Positions 8,660-16,241 of a stretch of DNA of 34,526 bases are shown one piece after another. Under the pieces are notes generated by a model. That model searched no databases and was not told where the DNA came from. It worked only from the letters and a program-made list of their open reading frames with translations. The DNA is from Candidatus Babelota bacterium. GTDB lineage: Bacteria; Babelota; Babeliae; Babelales; Vermiphilaceae. How positions within the stretch are numbered: position 1 is the stretch's first letter; every line of letters begins with the position of its first letter. Location: positions 1-34,526 of the forward strand of contig JAJCZB010000034.1 of assembly GCA_029262595.1 (NCBI GenBank), written 5' to 3'. Made by a program: the position numbers and the translations under genes.

Positions 8660-9172
8660 ATGAAACGTCGTGGTCGTATAGCGATTAGCTTGGGGACTGG
8701 GGTGGTGATTGTTGGTCTTTTGGCTGTTTCGTTTGTTAATTTTTTTTATCGCTCTGATATTGTTACTAGTACAGTTATTACGCAAGATATTAAGCGCTTA
8801 TCTGGTATTTTTCAAACCATTCATGAGCAGTGTACTATTCTCGGATTTGATAACCAGCAAAACAGAATCAACTTTTTAAACACGTGTAATTTTACTGGAT
8901 CTGAAGTTGGCCCCATGAATTTGGCGCGCCCTGAAAAATGGCAAGGGCCATACGTGCAAGATAATCCTACCATTCAATCAAAAGAGTTTATGGTAGTGCG
9001 GACTAAGCAGGGCTACTTTATCACTCCAGGCAAAGGCGTTCGTTTGCCGAATGGCAAAGTGATTGGCAAAGATATTGTGTTCGATGAGAATGCAGATATC
9101 AAATCGATGATGGATGATAAAAATGCACTTTCATTTAAAGGCGAATCGTTTGCGCAGAAGTTGAATATATAG
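8660..9172 (+). CDS. membrane-anchored protein of unknown function, possibly pseudopilin-like
   Basis: I do not recognise a named family. The 170 residues begin with a basic stretch (MKRRGR), followed by one long hydrophobic helix (about 7-30) and a soluble domain of about 135 residues. That domain contains two Cys residues (in QCTILGF and NTCNFTG), a WQGPYV segment near 95 and a C-terminal part rich in short strands with Gly turns. The overall plan (one N-terminal helix, then a small alpha/beta head with W.GPY) recalls pseudopilin heads of the GspG type, but the FTLIE-type prepilin cleavage motif is absent. A strong AAAAGGGG lies 8 bases before ATG. It is probably co-transcribed with trpS. 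It converges on the helicase gene with only 2 bases between stops. Confidence 0.7.
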   Translation: MKRRGRIAISLGTGVVIVGLLAVSFVNFFYRSDIVTSTVITQDIKRLSGIFQTIHEQCTILGFDNQQNRINFLNTCNFTGSEVGPMNLARPEKWQGPYVQDNPTIQSKEFMVVRTKQGYFITPGKGVRLPNGKVIGKDIVFDENADIKSMMDDKNALSFKGESFAQKLNI

Positions 9173-9174
9173 TT

Positions 9175-11439
9175 TTATATCACTTGTAAAAAACGAGACA
9201 TTATTTTTTTGATGCCAGATTTAAACTTCACTGTGATGATAATGTTGGCATTTTTTTTATCCACGTCTTGCACGAGTCCCATGCCGAATGTTTTGTGGCG
9301 CACTGGTTGATTGCGTTTAAATCCTGATGAGAGCTTTTCTGGCTTGTCTTGCTTTGCAAAAGTAGGCTTTGTTTTTTTATTCACCGATTTACGCGCGGGC
9401 TTTGCTGATATTTTATCTTTAATCAGCGATGCAAACTGTGCTTGTTTTGCAGCAATCTCTGGCTGATTAAATCCGAGCCAGTCAGCGCAAAAGTGGCGAA
9501 TTTGAGAATGGTTCCAGTATTGCGCATCATCTCGTGTAACTAATTTTTTCGGCAGTTCATCTAAAAATTGAGATGATAATTGATCTACCATTTGGCCATA
9601 CGTATATCTAAATTTTGCATGAGAAAACAGTAGATAGTTTTTGGCGCGCGTTATGCCGACGTAAAATAAGCGGCGTTCTTCTTCAAGTGCGTCGTCATTT
9701 TCATAGAGTGCGCGCGAAGTGGGCAAAATGCCTTCTTCAAGGCCCGCCAAAATCACGATATCAAACTCTAATCCTTTAGCTGCATGGAGCGTCATTAAAA
9801 GGACTTTGTGCTCGTCATCATCCGAGGCGATGAGCTTTTCTTGCATGAGCGCAACTTCGTCTAGAAATGCAGAAATAGTTTGCACTTTTTGCGCTTCAAA
9901 ATGGCTCATTGCATTGAGTAGTTCATTCACGTTTTCTATGCGCGTTTGCGCATCATCGCCTTCATAGGTTTTTTTCAAGTAGGCGGTGTATTCAATACGA
10001 TCAAGAATTTTTTGAGCGGCTTCTCTGGGTTTGCTTTCAGGCTCGATCTCATCAAATATATGAATAAATTGAGAGAGCGCTTTTTTCTTTGATGGAGGCA
10101 ATCCTTCGCTGAGTTGCTCGGCTGCTTGCTTGAACGTTAAAAACGGCTGTTCAGTCATTACTGCGTAGAGCTTCTCTTCAAACTTTGCGCCAAATCCGCG
10201 AGCGGGCGTATTCAAAATACGAAAAAGTGATGCGCGATCAAACGGGTTCATAACTAATTTAAGATACGCAAGCAAATCTTTAATCTCTTTACGCTCATAA
10301 AATTGTACGCCACCGATAATTTTATATGGGATACCATTCTTTAAAAATGATTCTTCAATTGCTCGTGATTGCGCGTGCGTGCGATAAAGTACTGCCATTG
10401 AAGGAGTATCAGTTTGTTCACGAGCGATCGATGCAAGTTGGGTGATTACGTCTGCTTCTTGGTATTCAGACATACACGTGATTTGCTTAGTGCGATTTGT
10501 GCCGGTGCGATCAGACCATAATTTTTTTGGATTACGCTGCGTATTATTTTTAATAACAGTATTAGCTGTTTCTAGTATGGGCTGTACAGAGCGATAATTT
10601 TGCTCAATGGCAATGCGCGTGGTGCCGGTAAAATCTTTTTTAAAGTTGAGCATATTAGTAACAGTCGCGCCACGCCATGCATAAATGGATTGATCTTCAT
10701 CGCCTACTGCGCAGATAGAATCAAGGACAAGTTTTTTGGTGCGCAGCGCCATTTGTTTGAGTAGCTCGTGCTGCACAAGATTGGTATCTTGATACTCATC
10801 GACCATTACGTGCCTGATATTACTTTGGAACTGCTCTTTAAACTTTTTATTTTTTTTAAAGAGGCGTACAGTCTCAAGCAGTAAATCATCAAAATCGAGC
10901 GTTTTGCTTTCTCGTTTTTCTTTTTCGTATGCGGTGTAAACGTCCGGCAGTAAAGGGTGATCAAACAGTTCAACTGCAGGCCGTGAAAGGGCGGTAAGTT
11001 TATTTTTAGCATTGGAAATTTGGTAGCCTGCTTGACGCGCAGAAAGTTGCTGGTGCATGTTGGCGCGATGTAGAATACCAGAAAGAAGTTTTCTTTTATC
11101 GTCTTCGTCTAAAATTGAGATAAATGGGTTTTCTAAAAGCGCGCTATTTTCTTTTAAAATGCGAACGCAATATGAGTGAAAGGTTCCTACAAACGGAAGA
11201 TCTTTATCTGATCCAATAAATCCTGCAATACGCTCTTTCATTTCAGTAGCGGCTTTATTAGTAAAAGTCAGCGCGATAATTTCACGAGCAGGAACACCGT
11301 TATCAACAATTAAATGCGTAATGCGTGCGGTAATAACGCGTGTTTTTCCCGATCCTGCGCCAGCGACGACTAAAAGAGGGCCCGTCACATGCTCTACAGC
11401 TTTTTTTTGTGGCGTATTGAGTGAGATTTTTGTACTCAT
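9175..11439 (-). CDS. pcrA: UvrD/PcrA-family ATP-dependent DNA helicase
   Basis: Superfamily 1A 3'-5' helicase acting in nucleotide excision repair and removal of recombination intermediates. The 754 residues show the Q-motif region LNTPQKKAV, Walker A AGAGSGKT (26-33), motif Ia TFTNKAA, motif II DEYQDT (214-219), motif III GDEDQSIYAWRGA, motif IV QNYRS, motif V TLHAAKGLEFD and motif VI EERRLFYVGITRA. The last 50 residues (HKTFGMGLVQDV...VKFKSGIKKI) match the Tudor-like C-terminal domain that lets PcrA/UvrD bind RNA polymerase. A Lys-rich linker of about 40 residues precedes that domain. The Shine-Dalgarno sequence before ATG 11439 is poor (AAAAAGC). Monocistronic, divergent from the DUF421 gene. 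Confidence 0.95.
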   Translation of the reverse strand: MSTKISLNTPQKKAVEHVTGPLLVVAGAGSGKTRVITARITHLIVDNGVPAREIIALTFTNKAATEMKERIAGFIGSDKDLPFVGTFHSYCVRILKENSALLENPFISILDEDDKRKLLSGILHRANMHQQLSARQAGYQISNAKNKLTALSRPAVELFDHPLLPDVYTAYEKEKRESKTLDFDDLLLETVRLFKKNKKFKEQFQSNIRHVMVDEYQDTNLVQHELLKQMALRTKKLVLDSICAVGDEDQSIYAWRGATVTNMLNFKKDFTGTTRIAIEQNYRSVQPILETANTVIKNNTQRNPKKLWSDRTGTNRTKQITCMSEYQEADVITQLASIAREQTDTPSMAVLYRTHAQSRAIEESFLKNGIPYKIIGGVQFYERKEIKDLLAYLKLVMNPFDRASLFRILNTPARGFGAKFEEKLYAVMTEQPFLTFKQAAEQLSEGLPPSKKKALSQFIHIFDEIEPESKPREAAQKILDRIEYTAYLKKTYEGDDAQTRIENVNELLNAMSHFEAQKVQTISAFLDEVALMQEKLIASDDDEHKVLLMTLHAAKGLEFDIVILAGLEEGILPTSRALYENDDALEEERRLFYVGITRAKNYLLFSHAKFRYTYGQMVDQLSSQFLDELPKKLVTRDDAQYWNHSQIRHFCADWLGFNQPEIAAKQAQFASLIKDKISAKPARKSVNKKTKPTFAKQDKPEKLSSGFKRNQPVRHKTFGMGLVQDVDKKNANIIITVKFKSGIKKIMSRFLQVI

Positions 11440-11565
11440 ATGCTTTTTTCGGTCTAAGGGTTTCAGTGATGAATAGTATAAAGTGTTTTGCTTTATTTTC
11501 CGAGAGCAAATTTTTTATAGTGCTCATGATGGATTTGTGAAAACATATAGTGCAGAGGAAAATAC

Positions 11566-12120
11566 ATGAATTGGATAGTAGATGAACTGTATCGTCTTTT
11601 CATTGGCTCTGAGTTTGAGTGGCTTCATTTATTTGAAATTATGTTTCGAACAGCATTTATGTTTTTTTATACCATTTTAAATGTGCGATTAATGGATAAA
11701 CGAAGTATGGGAATGCTGAGTCCCTTTGAAATTATTATTATTATTGCGCTTGGATCAGCGGTAGGCGATCCTATGTTTTATCGAGAAATTCCGCTCGTGT
11801 ATGCCATGGTAGTTATTTCTACGATTGTTTTTGCAGAGCGAGTAATCACTAAAGTATCAATGTTAAGTAGTTTTTTTGAGCGTCTGATTAATGGTGACCC
11901 AGTATTGATTATACGCGGCGGGCAATTAGTTAAGAGCGCTATGAGCGATCAAAATATCTCAAAAGAAGAGATCTATTCCCTTTTGCGTATGCGGGGAATT
12001 TTGCGCTTGGCGGACGTTGAATATGCGTACCTTGAGCCTTCGGGTAGCATCAGCATTATCAAGAAAGATGGAGCTCTTGGTGGGGATGTTATTCCTGAGA
12101 GCTCACGAATAAGGGCATAA
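11566..12120 (+). CDS. DUF421 family membrane protein (YetF-like)
   Basis: A 184-residue protein of the DUF421/YetF family, a group of membrane proteins of unsettled function. Hydrophobic segments span about 22-40 (EIMFRTAFMFFYTIL), 54-72 (FEIIIIIALGSAVGD) and 76-92 (PLVYAMVVISTIVFA). A cytosolic alpha/beta domain follows with the family pattern INGDPVLIIRGGQLV, an EEIYSLLRMRGI segment and VEYAYLEPSGSISIIKK. AGAGGA precedes the ATG by about 8 bases. It converges on a second, diverged DUF421 gene with only 6 bases between the two stop codons. Confidence 0.87.
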   Translation: MNWIVDELYRLFIGSEFEWLHLFEIMFRTAFMFFYTILNVRLMDKRSMGMLSPFEIIIIIALGSAVGDPMFYREIPLVYAMVVISTIVFAERVITKVSMLSSFFERLINGDPVLIIRGGQLVKSAMSDQNISKEEIYSLLRMRGILRLADVEYAYLEPSGSISIIKKDGALGGDVIPESSRIRA

Positions 12121-12126
12121 GTATTT

Positions 12127-12636
12127 TTAAGTTCTTTTTTCAATAAAGTTAATGGTGCCATCGCTTGCAAGAATGGCAGATTCAACTTTGTTGAAATTAT
12201 TTGTATGTAACTGTGCATTAAGTTCATTAAGAAGCTCTTGCTCAGTGATATAGTACTTGCGCATTTTGGACCACTGTATTTCACCGTCTTTTAACAAGAT
12301 TGATGGCTGGCCTTTTACAAAATCTTCTATTGAAGGAGAATAGTAAGCAAGCAAGGTCATAAGGCCATTTAGCATTGTTAATGCAACGATAGTTGCTAAA
12401 ATAGGAATAAAAGAGCTGCCATCTATTATGGCTTGTGCGAAAATAGAACCAAGCATAACGAACAAAATAAAATTGAAGGGGGTTCGTACTCCAATTAATT
12501 TTTTATTAAAACGTGCAAGACTTATTCCTACAAAATAGATGATAATACCACGAATGATCATCATAAGCGCATCGGGTATTGTCATAAAATTAAATCCAAA
12601 TGAATCCAAAAGGTAATCTAAAATTGAATTCCACAT
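12127..12636 (-). CDS. DUF421 family membrane protein, second copy
   Basis: A 169-residue protein with the same plan as its convergent neighbour: membrane helices near 19-38, 53-70 and 74-96, then a C-terminal domain with VKGQPSILLKDGEIQ, the ELLNELNAQLHTN segment and VESAILASDGTINFI. The two copies share layout but little direct sequence, so the duplication is old or one was acquired separately. Start ATG at 12636 has a good AAGGAGAG about 5 bases upstream. It lies 23 bases downstream of hpt on the same strand and is probably co-transcribed with it. Confidence 0.82.
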   Translation of the reverse strand: MWNSILDYLLDSFGFNFMTIPDALMMIIRGIIIYFVGISLARFNKKLIGVRTPFNFILFVMLGSIFAQAIIDGSSFIPILATIVALTMLNGLMTLLAYYSPSIEDFVKGQPSILLKDGEIQWSKMRKYYITEQELLNELNAQLHTNNFNKVESAILASDGTINFIEKRT

Positions 12637-12659
12637 ACTACTCTCCTTTTTTTTCTTTG

Positions 12660-13268
12660 TTATGAAACTAATGTATAAATCGCCGGGAGATTTCTTCCCA
12701 ATTGCGCATAATCCAAACCATACCCAATTACAAAGTCCGGCGCAATCTCAAATCCTACATAATCGAGTGGGAAATCGAGATTGGAAAGTTTTTTATCAAG
12801 TAAAGTAGCGATACGAATGGAGCTTGGATTTGAATGCTGCAAAAGACCGCGTAAAAATTCCATTGATAAGCCAGTATCCACAATATCTTCAACGATGATC
12901 ACATCGCGGCCGGAAATGTCTGTGCTCAATGCTTGCAATACATTTATGCTTCCAGATGATCTGGTTGCATTCTGATAGCTTGATATTTGTAAAAAAGCCA
13001 CTTCGCATTCTAAATCAACCGCTTTCACTAAATCAGAGAGAAACATAAACGCACCTTTTAATACGCCAATAAAAATTGGGCGCTTGCCCGCATAATCTTT
13101 TGTGATTTGTGCGCCGAGCTGCCGAATGCGTGCTTCAATGTCCGTTTGGCTGATGCTTACTTCAAATGTTTTGTCATGTAGGGTGACGCGTTGTGGAGTA
13201 CTCATAACAATTGATTCCATTGAGAGTAAAAGAAGTGTGAGTGCTATATATGAAGCTTTTTTGTGCAT
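12660..13268 (-). CDS. hpt: hypoxanthine phosphoribosyltransferase with N-terminal signal peptide
   Basis: HPRT transfers phosphoribose from PRPP to hypoxanthine or guanine to make IMP or GMP. The PRPP-binding loop VIIVEDIVDTGLS is at 123-135. Other family landmarks are GVLKGAFMFLSDL near 68-80, AFLQISSYQN and the C-terminal DFVIGYGLDYAQ. The enzyme core begins at about residue 23. Before it is an extra segment, MHKKASYIALTLLLLSME, which has the basic start and hydrophobic core of a signal peptide. The upstream ATG at 13268 has a good AAAGGG Shine-Dalgarno sequence 5 bases away. The internal ATG at 13205 would give a normal cytosolic enzyme but has no good ribosome binding site. The longer form is therefore preferred, though dual starts are possible. 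Confidence 0.9.
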   Translation of the reverse strand: MHKKASYIALTLLLLSMESIVMSTPQRVTLHDKTFEVSISQTDIEARIRQLGAQITKDYAGKRPIFIGVLKGAFMFLSDLVKAVDLECEVAFLQISSYQNATRSSGSINVLQALSTDISGRDVIIVEDIVDTGLSMEFLRGLLQHSNPSSIRIATLLDKKLSNLDFPLDYVGFEIAPDFVIGYGLDYAQLGRNLPAIYTLVS

Positions 13269-13308
13269 GATGCCCTTTCAGTGATGTGTACGCTTTTTAT
13301 TTGGGCAA

Positions 13309-13337
13309 AGTGTAGCGATGGGAGATGCAAATGTCTA
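13309..13337 (-). promoter_or_regulatory. candidate promoter for hpt-DUF421
   Basis: On the minus strand TAGACA (13337-13332) and TACACT (13314-13309) are 17 bases apart. The -35 matches consensus at five of six bases and the -10 at four of six. The predicted start, near 13302, lies about 35 bases before the long-form hpt ATG, so the transcript would include the signal-peptide codons. Confidence 0.4.
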
Positions 13338-13354
13338 GCGGAGTACAGTTTAGG

Positions 13355-13382
13355 GTGACAAAATCAAAATATAAGGTAGTAT
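13355..13382 (+). promoter_or_regulatory. candidate promoter for the M48-like gene
   Basis: GTGACA (13355-13360) and TAGTAT (13377-13382) with a 16-base spacer lie 50 bases before the ATG at 13432. They sit back to back with the hpt promoter in the 163-base divergent region. Hexamer match only. Confidence 0.3.
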
Positions 13383-13431
13383 TTGCTGCATTTAAGGTCC
13401 AATGAGTAATCGTATTAAAGAGAGGATTTCT

Positions 13432-14214
13432 ATGAAGATTTTTAAAGCAGCTCTGCTTATTTCACTTTGTTTTCTTGCAAATCATATGCGCGCATTGCCG
13501 GGCCATCCGAGCGATCGGCTTCTTGCGCAAATTTTGGTTGGCGGATGGGGGTGTGCTGATCTTAAACCGCAAAATGAGCGATTTGTGCGTGACATGGCCT
13601 ATGAAATGGGATTGAAAAACCCAGAAGCGATTTATATTAAGCGGTTGAGCCAGCATGTAATACGCGATGGCGTTTATGAAAGAAGTGAGATGCCGGTACA
13701 GATTCCTGGGGTTACAGCGTTCGTCACGGGCCCTACATTTAATGATTATACTGCCATGGCCGTGCATTGTTTTGGATTTGTAAGAAGTATTTTTATCGAT
13801 GAAAAAGTATTTGAAACGCTTTCATTAGATGAAAAGAGATTTGTCGTTGGGCGAGAATTAATGCGTATTAAGCAGGATCACTTAATAAAAAGAGCTGCTA
13901 CTGCTACAGCCGTTGCTATGACGGTAGTAGGGGCTCCGTTATTGCCTTTTGCCGCTCCATACATTGATCGTAGTTATGATATGAGCGCGGATCTAGAGGC
14001 GGCAAAGCAACTCAAAGTATTTAATGCAGCGATTGCGTATTATCGCGGGATGAGCAAATACAAAAAAGAGTGTTCAGACGATTTGCGCCCATGGAAGCTC
14101 GCTAAGCTGAAAAGAAAGATTGGAAAGTTATTGGGATGCTTGTTTACTACGCACCATCCATTTCGCAAAAAAAGAAACATTTTGCTGCACGAGAAATCAA
14201 TATACGGCAACTAA
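13432..14214 (+). CDS. exported M48-like protein without the zinc site (pseudopeptidase)
   Basis: A 260-residue protein with a signal peptide (MKIFKAALLISLCFLANHMRA). Its middle follows the layout of M48 metallopeptidases: a GVTAFVTGPTFNDYTAM segment (as in the NAFA..G..I part of M48), then SIFIDEKVFETLSLDEKRFVVGRELMRIKQDH. The zinc motif HExxH is replaced by RELMR (141-145), so both His ligands are missing, and the later E-x-x-x-D element appears as DMSADLEA (183-190). A hydrophobic stretch (about 156-177) follows. Catalysis of the M48 type is not possible with these residues. ATG at 13432 is preferred over 13402 because AGAGGA precedes it and the signal peptide then starts cleanly. Its stop codon overlaps that of the convergent sodC. 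Confidence 0.6.
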   Translation: MKIFKAALLISLCFLANHMRALPGHPSDRLLAQILVGGWGCADLKPQNERFVRDMAYEMGLKNPEAIYIKRLSQHVIRDGVYERSEMPVQIPGVTAFVTGPTFNDYTAMAVHCFGFVRSIFIDEKVFETLSLDEKRFVVGRELMRIKQDHLIKRAATATAVAMTVVGAPLLPFAAPYIDRSYDMSADLEAAKQLKVFNAAIAYYRGMSKYKKECSDDLRPWKLAKLKRKIGKLLGCLFTTHHPFRKKRNILLHEKSIYGN

Positions 14215-14762
14215 TTTTTTGCAATGCCGATGACGCCGCAGCCGATGCGTGCGCCTGCATTTCCGGTTGGTTGTGATACATAGTCATCCGGATCTGCGTG
14301 CACGATCAGTGAGCGGCCGATAATGGAGTGAGGGCCATTCAGCGTGGTGTGTTGATCAATGAGTTCGTAGATTGCGTTACCTTCACTATCGGCAATTACA
14401 TTTCCTAAATCACCAACGTGGCGGTCTGAATCTTTCGGGCCGCCATGCTTGTTATTTGTTGGATTAAAATGCGCTCCTGCGCATACTGCATCTTCGCATG
14501 AGCAATCGCCAAATTCATGCACGTGAAAGCCATGCTTTCCGGGAGTGAGTCCGTGCATGCGAGCAGTAATATGGAGACCGTCTTTTTTTTCTTCAAAATT
14601 AACCACACCCGATAGCGAGTTGCCTTTCGTTGGATGAATCACGGATTCTGCTTTTGTTACTCGTTGGTAAAGGGGAGAGTAATAATAAAAGTGCGCCCCG
14701 ATGCCAAGTGAGACGATACTGCATGCGATGAGAATAAGCGTATGCAAAAATATGTTTTTCAT
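14211..14762 (-). CDS. sodC: Cu/Zn superoxide dismutase, membrane-anchored or exported
   Basis: SodC converts superoxide to hydrogen peroxide and oxygen outside the cytoplasm. All metal ligands are visible: H80 and H82 (GFHVHEFGDC), bridging H98 (GAHFNP), H106, H115 and D118 (RHVGDLGN) and H155 (LIVHADPDD). The disulfide pair is C87 and C175 (GCGVIG). Two further Cys (C89, C94) sit close to C87. The first 25 residues are a long hydrophobic segment without an obvious cleavage site, so it may stay as a membrane anchor. The nearest Shine-Dalgarno (AAGG) is about 12 bases upstream, so translation may be weak. It lies downstream of the glycosyltransferase cluster but is separated from it by a long inverted repeat. 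Confidence 0.95.
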   Translation of the reverse strand: MKNIFLHTLILIACSIVSLGIGAHFYYYSPLYQRVTKAESVIHPTKGNSLSGVVNFEEKKDGLHITARMHGLTPGKHGFHVHEFGDCSCEDAVCAGAHFNPTNNKHGGPKDSDRHVGDLGNVIADSEGNAIYELIDQHTTLNGPHSIIGRSLIVHADPDDYVSQPTGNAGARIGCGVIGIAKN

Positions 14763-14802
14763 GTGTATTCTGTACCTTTTTAGGAAACTGTTTATAGGAT
14801 TG

Positions 14803-14934
14803 CATCCTTCGATACATTCGACTTCGCTTATGCTGCGTAGAACACTCAGGATGAGCGGGAACTATATTTAAAGCTTATTTTTTACGCTCGTCCTGAGTGA
14901 TTTTGAGCGAAGCATAAAATTGTATCGAAGGATG
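14803..14934. repeat. long imperfect inverted repeat between glycosyltransferase cluster and sodC
   Basis: The left arm (about 14803-14859) and right arm (about 14884-14934) are inverted copies. The outer 14 bases, CATCCTTCGATACA, match exactly, and the inner CACTCAGGA-GAGCG block matches at all but one base. The middles of the arms differ in length and sequence, and a loop of about 25 A/T-rich bases separates them. It could be a terminator for the glycosyltransferase operon, a small non-autonomous element, or a dispersed genomic palindrome. No second copy is seen in this window. Confidence 0.8.
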
Positions 14935-14939
14935 GAAAA

Positions 14940-16241
14940 TTATTGTGTAGGCGCCATCATTTCAAGCTCTCGTTTAACTTTTTCAATCACGTCACTCCAT
15001 TCTCCTTGGCGTGTTTGTTTAAAAAGACGCATAGTTGGATACCACGGAGAATCGGATCGATCTTCAAACCATCGAAAATCGGCAGCAAATGGAAGCATCA
15101 CCCATACTGGAACTCCGAGTCCGCCAGCAAGATGTGCAATAGAGGTGTCAACAGTTATTACAAGATCAAGTTGCTTCATGAGAGCTGCAGTATCCATGAA
15201 GGCACCAGAAGTGCGATCGAGTTGATCAAAAACGTGGACATTTGGATATGCGTTGAATTGTTTTACTTGCTCATTTTCTCTCACTTGTAAATTATAAAAA
15301 TGCACGTTGGGTGTAGAGAAAAGTGGCATGATTTCAGATGCGTGCATACCGCGCGGACCCGGGTTCACTGTATTTGAGAAAAAGTCACGCATCTTAGTGC
15401 TTGCAAAGCAAATGCCGACTTTTAGTCCGTTGTCTTGAACTATTGCTTGTTGCCATTGCTCGCATAATTGTGCATCCGCATGCAGGTAGGGAACGTCTTT
15501 TGATGGTGCGCGTAAGGTCTCTCGCATAGCTAATGTGAGACGGTCAGCAGTGAGGGCGTAAGTAACGTCGTGCAACGGCTTGGGCTGCTTGCAGGAAATA
15601 ACGTCTACTAAATATGGGCATAAAGAAAGGAGGGGTATAAGCTCGGGGCGAACATAGGCCAAAATATATGCGCCTGCTTCGTATAAATGTTTTGCATACC
15701 GCACAATTTGCATTACATCGCCATGGCCATTCCATTCAGAGCTTAAATCAAGCAGTACAATTTTATTATGTACGTCTGCGTTGCTCCATTTTAAATCGTT
15801 TACGTTGCATAGTTTGAGTGCGTAATACCAATCCATATCGCGTAGATAGAGGGGAAGAAGTTTTGTACGTAGCTCTGCGTTATTTGGTTCTGCACCAAAA
15901 TGCTTTTCAATAATGTCTCGTGCGAGAGCTGAATGGCCTGCGTGATATGCTGCCAAGGCGTATGCATAAATATATTGTGTGTGATCACTATTATGCTCGT
16001 AGGATTGCTTTAAGTAGTGGAGTGCCTTGGGGCCGTCTTGCGCGCAATGATGCACGAGTCCGATACCGTAGAGTGCTTCTGGGTGGTTGGGGGATTGAGT
16101 GAGCGCTTGATCAAAAAATGCAAGAGCAACATTTTTATTTTTTTGTCGCAGTGCAGCGTTGCCCTTCTTAATGAGTTCATCAGCCGATTCTGCATGCATG
16201 CACGATGAGATCAATGCGATCATCACAATTATTTTTTTCAT
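14940..16241 (-). CDS. exported TPR / GT9-like glycosyltransferase, paralogue 1
   Basis: 433 residues. A signal peptide (about 1-17, ending MHA) is followed by three to four TPR-like helical repeats (about 20-150). The C-terminal domain follows the GT-B fold pattern of family GT9-like transferases: WNGHGDVMQIVRYAKHL (N-terminal lobe), LKVGICFAS (start of second lobe), SGAFMDTAALMKQLDLVITVDTSIAHLAGGLG and the closing FRWFEDRSDSPWYPTMRLFKQ. The usual GLGD loop reads GHGD, a deviation from its paralogues. The acceptor and donor are unknown. It is the last gene of the cluster, overlapping the previous one by 4 bases (ATGA), with a distant AGGA as ribosome binding site. GT function is inferred from family resemblance. 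Confidence 0.82.
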   Translation of the reverse strand: MKKIIVMIALISSCMHAESADELIKKGNAALRQKNKNVALAFFDQALTQSPNHPEALYGIGLVHHCAQDGPKALHYLKQSYEHNSDHTQYIYAYALAAYHAGHSALARDIIEKHFGAEPNNAELRTKLLPLYLRDMDWYYALKLCNVNDLKWSNADVHNKIVLLDLSSEWNGHGDVMQIVRYAKHLYEAGAYILAYVRPELIPLLSLCPYLVDVISCKQPKPLHDVTYALTADRLTLAMRETLRAPSKDVPYLHADAQLCEQWQQAIVQDNGLKVGICFASTKMRDFFSNTVNPGPRGMHASEIMPLFSTPNVHFYNLQVRENEQVKQFNAYPNVHVFDQLDRTSGAFMDTAALMKQLDLVITVDTSIAHLAGGLGVPVWVMLPFAADFRWFEDRSDSPWYPTMRLFKQTRQGEWSDVIEKVKRELEMMAPTQ

